Assembly: GCA_003428585.1 (NCBI GenBank)
Contig: QVQC01000017.1
Location: 1 to 44,288, forward strand
From: Nioella halotolerans
GTDB taxonomy: Bacteria; Pseudomonadota; Alphaproteobacteria; Rhodobacterales; Rhodobacteraceae
Reading direction: 5' to 3'
DNA length: 44,288 nt
In this document: positions 17,023 through 25,447 of the stretch, piece by piece
Layout of the letters: each line of letters starts with the position of its first letter
Position numbering within the stretch: position 1 is the first letter of the stretch
Translations under genes and position numbers: made by a program
Notes under the pieces: model-generated
Databases searched by the model: none
The model's input: the letters and a program-made list of their open reading frames with translations, nothing else
Told to the model about the DNA's origin: nothing

Positions 17023-18075
17023 ATGAGCGGCCCGGTGCGCAGCCCGCGCGCACAACGGTCGGTCACCATCCAGGACGTGGCGCGCGCCGCGGGCGTTTCG
17101 ACCGCCACGGTCAGCCGCGCGCTCAGCAATCCCGACCTGCTGACCGACCGCACCCGCGACGCTGTGCTCAGCGCGGTGCGCAGCACCGGCTACCGCGTTA
17201 ACCGGGCGGCGCGGAACTTTCGCATGCAGCGCGCGGGGGCGGTGCTGGTGTTGGTCCCCAACCTTGGCAAACCGTTCTACTCGCGCATCCTTTCCGGGAT
17301 CTCCGATGGCTTCGCGGATGGCGAATACGCGGTGCTGATTGCCGATACCGAAAGCCGACCGCTCGCCGAGGGGGAGCTTGCGGGCTATTTCCTCGATGGC
17401 CGGATCGACGGCGTCATCTCGCTCGACGGCGGGGTGGGGCGGGGCGCCCTCGCCGCCTGCGAGGAATTGGGCGTCGCCGACCGGATCGTGTTCCTTTGCG
17501 AATGGGTCGAGGGGACCGGGTTCCCGGTAATCCGGTCCGACAATGCCGAGGGCGCGCGGCTTGCCATCCGCCACCTGCACGGGCTGGGCCATCGGCGCAT
17601 CGCCCATGTCACGGGACCGGAGGGCAACGTGCTGACCGCGGCCCGCCGGGCGGGGACGCTGGAGGAACGCGCGCGCCTTGGCCTGCCGGCGCGGGACGAA
17701 TGGATCATCCGGGGCGATTTCTCTCTGGACTCGGGGCGTAATGCCGCGCGCCTGATCCTTGCGATGGCGGATCCGCCCACGGCCGTTTTCTGCGCCGCCG
17801 ACATGGTCGCCTTCGGCCTCATCGCCGGGCTGGCGGCCGAAGGCCTGCGGGTGCCGCAGGATATTTCCGTCATCGGCTTCGACGATATCGACATGTCCGC
17901 CTATTACGTGCCGGCGCTGACCACGATCCGGCAGGATCGCCACCGCCTCGGGCGGCGGGCCGCGGCGGCGCTGCGCCGCAGGCTGGAACCGGAGGCGCCG
18001 GGCGATGTTGCCGGGGACGACCTGATCGAGGTCGACCTTGTCGTGCGCGACAGCACCGCGCCGCCGCCCGGCTGA
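17023..18075 (+). CDS. LacI-family transcriptional repressor
   Basis: The protein has 350 residues. The helix-turn-helix and hinge are at about 14-70 (VTIQDVARAAGVSTATVSRA, then YRVNRAARNFR). The rest is a periplasmic-binding-like effector domain (GAVLVLVPNLGKPFYSRIL, VIGFDDIDMSAYYVPALTTI). It is transcribed away from the nine-gene operon, with two perfect LacI-type operators between them, so it almost certainly represses the operon until its sugar-like inducer arrives. The stop is 13 bp from the convergent SDR gene. Confidence 0.94.
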   Translation: MSGPVRSPRAQRSVTIQDVARAAGVSTATVSRALSNPDLLTDRTRDAVLSAVRSTGYRVNRAARNFRMQRAGAVLVLVPNLGKPFYSRILSGISDGFADGEYAVLIADTESRPLAEGELAGYFLDGRIDGVISLDGGVGRGALAACEELGVADRIVFLCEWVEGTGFPVIRSDNAEGARLAIRHLHGLGHRRIAHVTGPEGNVLTAARRAGTLEERARLGLPARDEWIIRGDFSLDSGRNAARLILAMADPPTAVFCAADMVAFGLIAGLAAEGLRVPQDISVIGFDDIDMSAYYVPALTTIRQDRHRLGRRAAAALRRRLEPEAPGDVAGDDLIEVDLVVRDSTAPPPG

Positions 18076-18087
18076 CCCCGCCCCGGC

Positions 18088-18843
18088 TCAGGGTGCGCCG
18101 GTGATCTTCTGTTCCAGATCGAGGCTGACACCGGTCATCGGCGCCGAGGCGGGGCTGAGCAGCCAGACCGCCTGCCGCGCGCAATCCGCCTCGCTGACGA
18201 GCCGCCCGAGCGGCTGCGCTCGCGCCTGCGCGTCCAGCCAGTCGGGCCCCTTGCCGAGTGTCACCGCGTGCAGGTGGCGTTCCGTTTCCGTGTCGACCCA
18301 GCCAAGGTTGATGCCGTTCACCCGGATGCGGTCGGCGAGACAGGCATTCGCCGCGTTCTTCGTCAGGGTTTGCAGCGCCCCCTTGGTGGCGGAATAGACC
18401 GACAGGTCCGGCGCGCCGCAATGGGCGTTCATTGACTGGATGTTGACGATGGCGCCGGGGGCGGCGCGCGCGCGCATGTCCGCGATGGCCCCGGCCATCA
18501 GGAAGAACGGCGCGCGGGCATTGACCGCGAACACCCGGTCCCAAAGGGCCCGGTCGGCATCCTCGAACCCGCCGCGCGTCGTCAGGCCCGCGGCATTCAC
18601 CAGCCCGTCGATCCGCCCGAAGCGGGCCAGCGTCGCGTCGATCGCGCGCCGCGGCGCGTCCGGGTCGGCAAGGTCGAGCGTCAGAGCCTCCGCCGGGCCG
18701 GGCAGCGCGGGCGTCACGGCGTCGCGGTCGACCAGTATCAGCGCCTCGGCCCCCGCCTGCGCCGCCGCCTGCGCGATGGCCGCCCCGATGCCGCGTGCGG
18801 CCCCGGTGACCAGCACCACCATCCCGTCCAGCCCGGCCCTCAT
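18088..18843 (-). CDS. SDR-family oxidoreductase
   Basis: The protein has 251 residues. TGAARGIG lies at 13-20, NAAG near 85, IVNIQSMNAHCG carries the catalytic Ser, YSATK the Tyr/Lys pair, and NLGWVDTETE the C-terminal substrate loop. It follows the Rieske gene by 13 bp on the same strand and is probably the third gene of the mocD-mocE-SDR group. It may oxidise the hydroxyl exposed by the oxygenase. Confidence 0.9.
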   Translation of the reverse strand: MRAGLDGMVVLVTGAARGIGAAIAQAAAQAGAEALILVDRDAVTPALPGPAEALTLDLADPDAPRRAIDATLARFGRIDGLVNAAGLTTRGGFEDADRALWDRVFAVNARAPFFLMAGAIADMRARAAPGAIVNIQSMNAHCGAPDLSVYSATKGALQTLTKNAANACLADRIRVNGINLGWVDTETERHLHAVTLGKGPDWLDAQARAQPLGRLVSEADCARQAVWLLSPASAPMTGVSLDLEQKITGAP

Positions 18844-18856
18844 CCGCGCGCGCCGG

Positions 18857-19168
18857 TCACAGTTGCACCTCGACCTCGCCGTCGACGACGCGGGCGGGAT
18901 AGGTGGCCAGTGCCACGCAGACCGGGCTGCGCAGCGGCGCGCCGGTCTTGTAGTTGAAGCGCCCGTTATGCTTGGGACATTCGATCGTGTCGTCCATCAC
19001 CAGCCCGTCGGCAAGGTGCACTTGTTCATGCGTGCACAGGCCATCGGTGCAATAGACGCCGCCGTCGAGGTCGCGGTAGACGGCGAAAGTGCGCCCGTCA
19101 TGGTCGAAGCGGATGACATCCTCCTCGTCTATGTCGTCGAGCGCGCAGACGCGGGTCCAGTCGGCCAT
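18857..19168 (-). CDS. Rieske [2Fe-2S] ferredoxin, MocE-like
   Basis: The protein has 103 residues and is a single Rieske domain. The ligands are visible as C45-T-H47 (CTHEQVHL) and C64-P-K-H67 (CPKHNGRF). Small soluble ferredoxins of this type feed electrons to oxygenases; the rhizopine protein MocE is the closest functional analogue next to a MocD-type oxygenase. GGGAGG precedes the ATG at 19168. The reductase (MocF type) is not in the window. Confidence 0.9.
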   Translation of the reverse strand: MADWTRVCALDDIDEEDVIRFDHDGRTFAVYRDLDGGVYCTDGLCTHEQVHLADGLVMDDTIECPKHNGRFNYKTGAPLRSPVCVALATYPARVVDGEVEVQL

Positions 19169-19192
19169 GATGATCCTCCCTGATTTTTCGAT

Positions 19193-19221
19193 ATGTGATG
19201 AAAGGGGGGCGCTTGCGTCAA
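19193..19221 (-). promoter_or_regulatory. Weak candidate promoter for the Rieske gene
   Basis: On the minus strand TTGACG (19221-19216) is followed after 17 bp by TCACAT (19198-19193), 24 bp before the Rieske start. The -10 is poor. It would allow separate expression of the ferredoxin after the upstream hairpin. Confidence 0.25.
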
Positions 19222-19242
19222 GTCGTGAGCGTCATGAAGGTC

Positions 19243-19299
19243 GGTTGGTGGTCCTTCGCGGGGCGCCTCTGGCTCTCTGCGCGCGAAGGACAACCAACC
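19243..19299 (-). terminator. Long hairpin between the oxygenase and Rieske genes
   Basis: GGTTGGTGGTCCTTCGCG (19243-19260) and CGCGAAGGACAACCAACC (19282-19299) pair over 18 bp with one non-Watson-Crick position and a 21-nt loop. There is no T-run on either side. It follows the oxygenase stop by about 50 bp on the minus strand and may be a partial terminator or a 3' stabiliser. Confidence 0.55.
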
Positions 19300-19351
19300 A
19301 CCCGCAAACCGCTGCGACCTGTCACCGGGCATCTGCCCGCGACGTTGCGTT

Positions 19352-20461
19352 TCACTGCCGCTCGCCGTCGAGCGCGTGGAATTCCGCGCGGAAGGGCTGT
19401 GCCGTCGGGGGCAGTGCCTTGGGGATGTGGTGGCCCGGCGCGTGCCGTTGCCGGATCAGCGCCGGGATCATCTCCCGGTAGGCGTCGAGGAGCGAGCTGT
19501 TCGCCGGTGGCAGGTCGTGCTTGATCAGCGCGTGCAGCCGGGGAAGCGCGTGATAGGGGACCATCGGGAACATGTGATGTTCGACATGGTAGTTCATGTT
19601 CCAGTAGATCCACCGGCTGACCGGGTTCATGTGCAGGCTGCGCGAGTTGAGCCGGTGGTCAAGCACATTCTCGGCAAGGCCGCCATGCTGCAGCAGCCCG
19701 GTCATCACCATGTGCCAGCAGCCATAGATGCGCGGCCCGCCGATCAGCATCAGCGGCAACAGCGACCCTGTCGCCAGCGCCCCCGCCACCGCCGCGAGGT
19801 GGATCGCCACGAAAACCCGCGCCCACCGGATCGCCTTGGGCCGTTCGCTTTCGGGGATGTAATCACGTTCATCGGCGCTGAAGCGGCCGGCGGCGTTTCG
19901 CGCGAGGATCCAGAACTGTTCGAACACGTCGGGAATGCCGATGAAGGCCAACGACTTGCGCGCCAGATTCGGCGGGCGCATCAGCGCGATTTCCGGGTCG
20001 CGGCCGACGATGATCGTATCGGTGTGGTGGCGCGCATGGCTCCAGCGCCAGCTTGTCGGATTGCGCATCACCATGAAACTGGCCAGCACGTAGACCGCGT
20101 CGTTCATCCAGCTTGTGCGGAACGCCGTGCCGTGCCCGCATTCGTGCCAGCGAGAGTCGCAGGCCGACCCGTAGAGCACGCCGTAGACGGCCCAGAACGG
20201 CACGGTCGCCCATGTGCCCCATGTCGCGATCCCGCCCAGCGCCGAGAGGATCAGCAGCCCGATCCAGAGGGCGGTGTCGCGCAGGGCCGGGCCGTCCTTG
20301 CGCCGCATCAGGTCTTTCATCGCCTTGCGGGGGATGTCCGAATGATACCACTCGGCCGAGGCGAGGCCGGTTTCGATGGCGGCCCGCGCCTGCGGGCCGG
20401 TGAGGCTGTAATCGCGCGCCGCGCGCGGCCTCGAATGCCGGTCCGTATCAGCGAGTGTCAT
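19352..20461 (-). CDS. Membrane fatty-acid-desaturase-fold oxygenase, MocD-like
   Basis: The protein has 369 residues, with hydrophobic helices around 63-100, 122-132 and 217-245. The three histidine boxes of the di-iron family are intact: HECGH (106-110), HARHH (142-146) and HVEHH (292-296), the last followed by the typical MFPMVPYHALPRLH. This fold covers desaturases, alkane hydroxylases and MocD, which with MocE demethylates the rhizopine 3-O-methyl-scyllo-inosamine. The adjacent Rieske gene and inositol-type catabolic genes favour the MocD role over lipid desaturation. GGAGG lies 11 bases from the ATG, somewhat far. Confidence 0.88.
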   Translation of the reverse strand: MTLADTDRHSRPRAARDYSLTGPQARAAIETGLASAEWYHSDIPRKAMKDLMRRKDGPALRDTALWIGLLILSALGGIATWGTWATVPFWAVYGVLYGSACDSRWHECGHGTAFRTSWMNDAVYVLASFMVMRNPTSWRWSHARHHTDTIIVGRDPEIALMRPPNLARKSLAFIGIPDVFEQFWILARNAAGRFSADERDYIPESERPKAIRWARVFVAIHLAAVAGALATGSLLPLMLIGGPRIYGCWHMVMTGLLQHGGLAENVLDHRLNSRSLHMNPVSRWIYWNMNYHVEHHMFPMVPYHALPRLHALIKHDLPPANSSLLDAYREMIPALIRQRHAPGHHIPKALPPTAQPFRAEFHALDGERQ

Positions 20462-20833
20462 GCTGTGTCCATCCTCCCCTCGCCCCGAGGACCCACCGCG
20501 CCGCGCGCGTGCCCCCGGTCACCCGTGTTTGGCCAATCGACGCGAATCGAGGGGCGGGAGTCAATGCAATTGTCCGCTCAGTCGTGTTGGCGTCAGAGTC
20601 ACAGCCGTCCCGGGGTACGTCTGGCGCAGGTGGCGCCGCGCGCTAGCCGATAGGGGGGGCAGGCTTTGCCCGCAGTGTCGGTGACTTGCCGGAATTCATG
20701 GAGCGGGTAACGGGAATCGAATCCGTAACTTAAGCTTGGGAAGCTCATGATTGAATGAAAATTAACTCCGTTTTTCCAAGAGGTTACGCGAACATCGCGT
20801 CAAGTATTGTCAGAAATATGTCGGAAAGTGTCT
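20462..20833. other. Region between oxygenase gene and tRNA-Gly
   Basis: No protein gene is evident in these 372 bases. The left part presumably holds the promoter of the oxygenase gene, but no clear boxes or LacI-type operator are seen. The right part contains the tRNA relic at 20699-20745, listed separately. Confidence 0.5.
20699..20745 (-). pseudogene. Decayed 3' fragment of a tRNA-Gly gene
   Basis: On the minus strand this repeats the 3' part of the tRNA-Gly at 20834-20907 (anticodon loop side, T-arm, 3' acceptor strand and CCA) without gaps. By my count 38 of 47 bases are identical. The 5' half (acceptor 5' strand, D-arm) is absent. It is in the same orientation, 135 bp downstream. This is what a worn attachment site or an eroded tandem tRNA copy would look like. 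Confidence 0.7.
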
Positions 20834-20907
20834 TGGAGCGGGTAGCGGGAATCGAACCCGCACGACTAGCATGGGAAGCTAGGGCGCTACCATTACACCA
20901 TACCCGC
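20834..20907 (-). tRNA. tRNA-Gly (anticodon CCC)
   Basis: The 74-nt minus-strand gene folds as a complete cloverleaf. The acceptor stem is GCGGGTA/TACCCGC, the anticodon stem CTAGC/GCTAG encloses the loop TTCCCAT (anticodon CCC), and the T-loop is GGTTCGATTCC. CCA is encoded at the 3' end (20836-20834). An open reading frame crossing it on the other strand is an artefact. Confidence 0.95.
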
Positions 20908-21122
20908 GCACTGGTAGACGGGTTATTTGATGGTCCCTCGGACGTCAAGTCTCTCCGATAAGCCGACAGGGCAGGGACGTCTGCTGGGCGATAAGCGTCG
21001 CCAAGCGCGCCCGCGACAGACTTGATTGTACAAAACCGCCATATCCATTCCGTCAGCGTCGATGAGCCACGCTGCAGCATAGGGTAGTCAACTTCGGTGA
21101 CATCTCAGGTCCGTCCATCTCC

Positions 21123-22376
21123 TCAACCGTCAGAATTGCCGGCCGCCGCGTCCAGCTCGGCAAGCCTGGCCCGGAGGCGCCCGGCCATGAGGTCATCGCC
21201 TGTGCCGCGCCCGGCGAGGGTGCGCAATTCCTCCGTGGCCCAAGCCGCCCGGCCGGCCGCGCGGCTGGCGGCGATGGCGTGATCGATCGCCGCGTCGATG
21301 TCGCGCGGGCTTGCATCGTAGCCGCGGCCGGCGAGCAGGTGCGCGACGGCGTGGAACGCCACCCGGGTGGCGAAGACGGGCTCGCTGGCGGCGAAATCCC
21401 GCGACGCCCGGATGAGGGTGGCCGGCGCGGCTTCGGGCTCCGCAGCGCAGTCGAGCGCGATGTCGAGGTATCCGGCGCTCTTGGCCGCGGCGAACCATTT
21501 GCCCTTGCGGCCATGCCACTCGATCAGGTCTTCCAGAACCTCACGGGGATCGCGCGCGGGGTAGCGCTTCACCAGGTCGCGCCACATGGCCAGCCAGGTG
21601 TTACCCGAGGCCGACTGCAGGCCGAAGCGCCGGTAGGCTTCCTCGGGCCGTCCCTGTTGTTGCAGGACGGTCTCGCAGAACCGTGCAATGGCGTGGCGGC
21701 CCCAGGGCTCCCGGTCGCCTTCGAGCAGGGCCGCGGCGCGGGTGAGCGCAGCCTCCGCATGCCCTTGGCGCAGCAAGGCATCGGCGGCGAACTTTTCGTG
21801 GAACCAGAGCCGGGTTTTCTTTTCGTCGAGGAGGGCCAGCACCTCCTCGTGCCGCCCCGCCTCCAGCAGGCAGGACAGCGTGAGCGTGGCGGTCGGACAG
21901 TGGGAAAAGCGCGCGTGGTCAGACCAGGCCGCGCGGATCAGGTCGAGATCGCGCTCGGCATGGTCATTCATCAGCGCAGGGAAAGCCGCGATCTCGCCGA
22001 ACCGCTCCGAGATGGGGGCGAGGTAGTCCACCCCGTCGTCGAGGATCGCGGTGCGCAGGCGGTCCAGCCATTCGGCACGCGCCGCCGCGTCGGCAGGGGC
22101 GTCGATCAGAACCGGAAGCAGCGTCTCCAGTGTCCGGTGCACGGCGGTGCCCAGGGCCCCGGACGAGGTGTTGATATGTTCGAAAGCCGGCCAGATGCGT
22201 TCGGCAAGGGCCACCACGCCCTCGGCCGCCGTCACCGGGTCGCTGCGACGCACCGCCCGGATCTCGCTGCTGGCCGATTTCAGCCGTTCGATGGCCTTCG
22301 CCGAGCCGCGCCACCCGAAGGCACCCGCGCGCAGGCCGGGCTTGAAAGCCCATTTGTGGGACGATTTGCGGGCCAT
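21123..22376 (-). CDS. Hypothetical helical-repeat protein
   Basis: The protein has 417 residues, and I do not recognise a named family with confidence. The sequence is rich in Ala/Leu/Arg helices with a TPR-like look (HEEVLALLDEKKTRLWFHEK, LLRQGHAEAALTRAAALLEG, YRRFGLQSASGNTWLAMWRD). The basic N-terminus MARKSSHKWAFKPGLRAGAF resembles a group of uncharacterised alphaproteobacterial helical proteins. The start at 22376 is preceded by GGAGA; the frame upstream overlaps the divergent gene's leader. It lies in the accessory segment after the tRNA. No function is proposed. Confidence 0.7.
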   Translation of the reverse strand: MARKSSHKWAFKPGLRAGAFGWRGSAKAIERLKSASSEIRAVRRSDPVTAAEGVVALAERIWPAFEHINTSSGALGTAVHRTLETLLPVLIDAPADAAARAEWLDRLRTAILDDGVDYLAPISERFGEIAAFPALMNDHAERDLDLIRAAWSDHARFSHCPTATLTLSCLLEAGRHEEVLALLDEKKTRLWFHEKFAADALLRQGHAEAALTRAAALLEGDREPWGRHAIARFCETVLQQQGRPEEAYRRFGLQSASGNTWLAMWRDLVKRYPARDPREVLEDLIEWHGRKGKWFAAAKSAGYLDIALDCAAEPEAAPATLIRASRDFAASEPVFATRVAFHAVAHLLAGRGYDASPRDIDAAIDHAIAASRAAGRAAWATEELRTLAGRGTGDDLMAGRLRARLAELDAAAGNSDG

Positions 22377-22525
22377 GGCTTCTCCTTTTCGCAATCGTAG
22401 TATGGCACGCGAAGCGGTGGTCATGAAGCGCCCTGAACCGCTGTCGGCAATGACATCCGGCGTCCGCGTGCTTGACCTTGCCCGCGGCTTCGTCTTGGTG
22501 GCGCCGGCGGAACGGAGGGACAACC

Positions 22526-22966
22526 ATGGCAGATGACACAGAGATGCGCGAGAAGTTGGCCAAGCTCGAGGCGCTGTTCGCCCGCGGCGCGACTGAAGGC
22601 GAGCGGGCGGCCGCCGGCGCGGCCCGCGACCGGCTGCAGGCCCGGCTCGCCCCAGAAGCGGATGGCCCCGACGCGCCAGAGGTCGAGCTGCAATATTCCC
22701 TGCCGGACGTCTGGTCGGTCCGGATCTTCGTTGCGCTGTGCCGCAAGCACGGCATCCGCCCCTACCGCTATCCGCGCCAACGGCGCACGACCGTGATGGT
22801 CCGGGTGCAGGAAGCCGGTTTCGAGCAGACAGTTGGCGCCGAGTTTCGCACCCTGCACAAGGAGCTCACGGCCTATTTCAACGCGACCGTCGAGCACCTG
22901 ATCGCGGATGCCATGAAATCGGACGGAAGCGACGAGACGCTGGAGCAGCGCCAGTTGCCCGGATGA
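22526..22966 (+). CDS. Small hypothetical protein with DUF2786-like N-terminus
   Basis: The protein has 146 residues. The first 40 (MREKLAKLEALFARGATEGE) form a helical hairpin resembling DUF2786. The rest contains a mixed segment with basic strands (KHGIRPYRYPRQRRTTVMVR) and a C-terminal helix (TLHKELTAYFNATVEHLIAD). GGAGGGA precedes the ATG at 22526. It is divergent from the helical-repeat gene and 258 bp upstream of the DUF262 nuclease gene. Function unknown. Confidence 0.75.
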   Translation: MADDTEMREKLAKLEALFARGATEGERAAAGAARDRLQARLAPEADGPDAPEVELQYSLPDVWSVRIFVALCRKHGIRPYRYPRQRRTTVMVRVQEAGFEQTVGAEFRTLHKELTAYFNATVEHLIADAMKSDGSDETLEQRQLPG

Positions 22967-23103
22967 CGCCCGCCACCAGCGCTGGCGCCGCCCGGAGCCG
23001 GTCAGCCTGCCGTGAAAACTCGGAACGGATCGGACCGTCCGCGTGGTGACGCTGAGGTGAGCTCCGGGGACAGGGCGGCCCCACATCGCGACGCCTCGCT
23101 TGT

Positions 23104-23120
23104 CCTGTGTTACACACAGG
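23104..23120. promoter_or_regulatory. Short palindrome upstream of the DUF262 gene
   Basis: CCTGTGT and ACACAGG flank a 3-bp centre, giving a 17-bp symmetric site about 105 bp upstream of the nuclease start. It could be an operator controlling the nuclease; no regulator gene is adjacent. Confidence 0.3.
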
Positions 23121-23224
23121 GAGGCGGGCCATCCCGTCGCGGCCACCCCACGTTGACTCCTTGCAACCAACGCGCGCATGATCGACAGTCTCGAACGAGG
23201 TTTGTAGCGGTTTCCGGGACTTGC

Positions 23225-25204
23225 ATGAAGATTTCAACCATACTCGACCACATCGACACCGGGCACATGGCGCTGCCCGAATTTCAGCGCGGCTACGTCT
23301 GGAGCCGCGAACAGGTGCGCGGGCTGTTCACCTCGCTCTACAAGCGCCATCCGGTTGGTGGCCTGCTGGTCTGGGCCACGAAGGCCGAGACCGCCGCGCA
23401 TCGCGGGGACAGCGCGCTCGCGCCCGGGGTGGTCAAGCTCCTGCTCGACGGCCAGCAGCGGATGACCTCGCTCTATGGCGTCGCCCGCGGCCAGCCGCCC
23501 GCCTTCTTCGACGGCAACGCCGGTGCCTTCACCGGCCTTCGCTTCCATCTCGCCGACGAGGTTTTCGAGTTCTGGCAACCGGTGAAGATGCGCGATGATC
23601 CGCTCTGGGTCGATGTCTCGGCGTTGATGGTCGCGGGCCAGGAAGGCCATGAACGGATCGTGGAAGAGCTGGCCGAAGATCCCGAGATCGGCGCGAAGGC
23701 GGTCAAGTATTCCAGCCGCATCTCCCGCCTGCTCGGCATTCTCGACATAGACCTCCATGTCGAAGAGGTGACCGGCGAGGACAAGACGCTGGACGTCGTC
23801 GTGGACATCTTCAACAAGGTCAACAGCGGCGGCACGAAGCTTTCCAAGGGCGACCTTGCGCTCGCCAAGGTCTGCGCCGACTGGCCCGAGGCCCGCGACG
23901 AGATGAAGGCGCGGCTCAAGGCTTGGGGTGACGCGGGATACGACTTCAACCTCGACTGGCTGCTGCGCTGCGTGAACACCGTGCTCACCGGCGAGGCGAA
24001 GTTCTCTTTCCTGGATGATCAGCCGCCCGAGGTGATCCGGGATGGGCTGCACAGGACCACCCGGCACATCGACCACTGTCTCAACATGGTTGCCGGCCGG
24101 CTCGGGCTCGATCATGCGCGCGTTTTCTTCGGGCGCTTTGCCGTTCCAGTCATGGTCCGCTACCTCGAGCTCAAGGGGGGCAAGCTGGATCACGCCGAGA
24201 GCGACAAGCTGCTCTTCTGGTTTACCCAGGCCGGCATGTGGGGGCGCTATTCCGGCTCCACCGAGACCTTCATCGACCGCGACCTCGACTGCCTCGAAGG
24301 GCCGGAGGGCGGCCTGGACGCGCTGCTCAGGGAACTCCGCTTGTGGCACGGGGGCCTGCGCATCGAGGCCGAGCATTTCCGCGGCTGGAGCCTTGGCGCG
24401 CGCTTCTACCCGGTCCTCTACATGCTGACCCGCATGGGCGAGGCTCAAGACTTCGCCAGCGGCCTGCCGCTTCGGGCGAACATGCTGGGCAAGATGAGCG
24501 CGCTGGAGGTGCACCACATCTTCCCCAAGGCCCAACTCTACAAGCGCGGTTACGAACGGGCGCAGGTCAACGCGATCGCGAATTTCTGTCTGCTGACCAA
24601 GGACGCCAACCTCGGCATCCGCGACCGCCTGCCGGAGGACTACTTTCCCGAGATCGAGGAAAAGCACCCCGGGGCGCTTGCCTCGCAGTGGATCCCGATG
24701 GACCCCGATTTGTGGCGGGCGGATCGCTATCCGGATTTCCTCGAAGCGCGTCGCGCGCTTCTTGCCGAAGAGGCCAACCGCCGCCTCGGCCGCCTGTTGC
24801 ACGGCGAGGCCGACTGGTTGAGCGAAAGCCCGACGGCGGATGGTGCGCCGGTCCAGCAGATCGTCGGGGGGATCTCTGGCCCCGAAGAGGAGGCGCAACT
24901 GCACGAGGTCAACGCCTGGGTCGCGGAACAGGGGCTCAAGCCCGGCGAGATCGGTTACGACTTCGCCGACCCGCAGACCGGGCGACAGCTTGCCGTCTTC
25001 GATCTCGTCTGGCCCAACGGGGTGCAGGAAGAGTTGACCGAGCCCGTCGCGCTGCTGCTGAACGAGGAGGAGGCGACTTTCGCGCTCGGACGGGAGGCCG
25101 GGTTTCGATGCTTTGCGTCGCCCGAGGCTTTCCGGCACTACGTTCTGGGGGAGATCCTTCATGCCCAACCAGAGGACGATTGGGCCGCGGCCGCCATGAC
25201 CTAG
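23225..25204 (+). CDS. Fused GmrSD-like DUF262/HNH (DUF1524) nuclease
   Basis: The protein has 659 residues. The N-terminal DUF262 domain has FQRGYVW (20-26), HPVGGLLVW and the hallmark DGQQR (75-79), which in GmrS/DndB-like proteins forms an NTP-dependent ParB-like site. The C-terminal DUF1524 HNH nuclease has H430-H431 (LEVHHIFPKAQL) followed by NFCLLTKDANLGI. About 120 further residues follow. Single-chain GmrSD/BrxU-type enzymes are type IV restriction systems against phage DNA with modified cytosine; this is the likely role. The start at 23225 is supported by KISTILDHIDTG, the normal family beginning; no good ribosome site precedes it, and a longer frame is open from 23012. Confidence 0.88.
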   Translation: MKISTILDHIDTGHMALPEFQRGYVWSREQVRGLFTSLYKRHPVGGLLVWATKAETAAHRGDSALAPGVVKLLLDGQQRMTSLYGVARGQPPAFFDGNAGAFTGLRFHLADEVFEFWQPVKMRDDPLWVDVSALMVAGQEGHERIVEELAEDPEIGAKAVKYSSRISRLLGILDIDLHVEEVTGEDKTLDVVVDIFNKVNSGGTKLSKGDLALAKVCADWPEARDEMKARLKAWGDAGYDFNLDWLLRCVNTVLTGEAKFSFLDDQPPEVIRDGLHRTTRHIDHCLNMVAGRLGLDHARVFFGRFAVPVMVRYLELKGGKLDHAESDKLLFWFTQAGMWGRYSGSTETFIDRDLDCLEGPEGGLDALLRELRLWHGGLRIEAEHFRGWSLGARFYPVLYMLTRMGEAQDFASGLPLRANMLGKMSALEVHHIFPKAQLYKRGYERAQVNAIANFCLLTKDANLGIRDRLPEDYFPEIEEKHPGALASQWIPMDPDLWRADRYPDFLEARRALLAEEANRRLGRLLHGEADWLSESPTADGAPVQQIVGGISGPEEEAQLHEVNAWVAEQGLKPGEIGYDFADPQTGRQLAVFDLVWPNGVQEELTEPVALLLNEEEATFALGREAGFRCFASPEAFRHYVLGEILHAQPEDDWAAAAMT

Positions 25205-25447
25205 CGAGGCCGCACCGTCATCATGGAGCGCGCACCACGTCCTTCGGCCCCGGTATCACGAGTTGCGAAGCCGTTGTCCGAGCAAACTCCAACCCTTACC
25301 GCGAACCGAAGTTCGGCGGCTTGGATACTCGGCGACCGGATACCCTTGAACCCAGATCGGCCGCCCCGATACGCCGGATCGTGTCTACGAGCCGATGGAG
25401 TCGCATGTTTGCAAAGACCATTGGCTTCTTGTGTTCCATCTTGGATG

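Noticed and set aside
20755..20961. A 68-residue frame containing GIEPARLAWEARALPLHH
   Set aside because: It runs through tRNA-Gly on the opposite strand; this is a common annotation artefact.
23234..25168. A 644-codon minus-strand frame
   Set aside because: It is the shadow of the DUF262/HNH gene; GC-rich codon bias opens the reverse frame.
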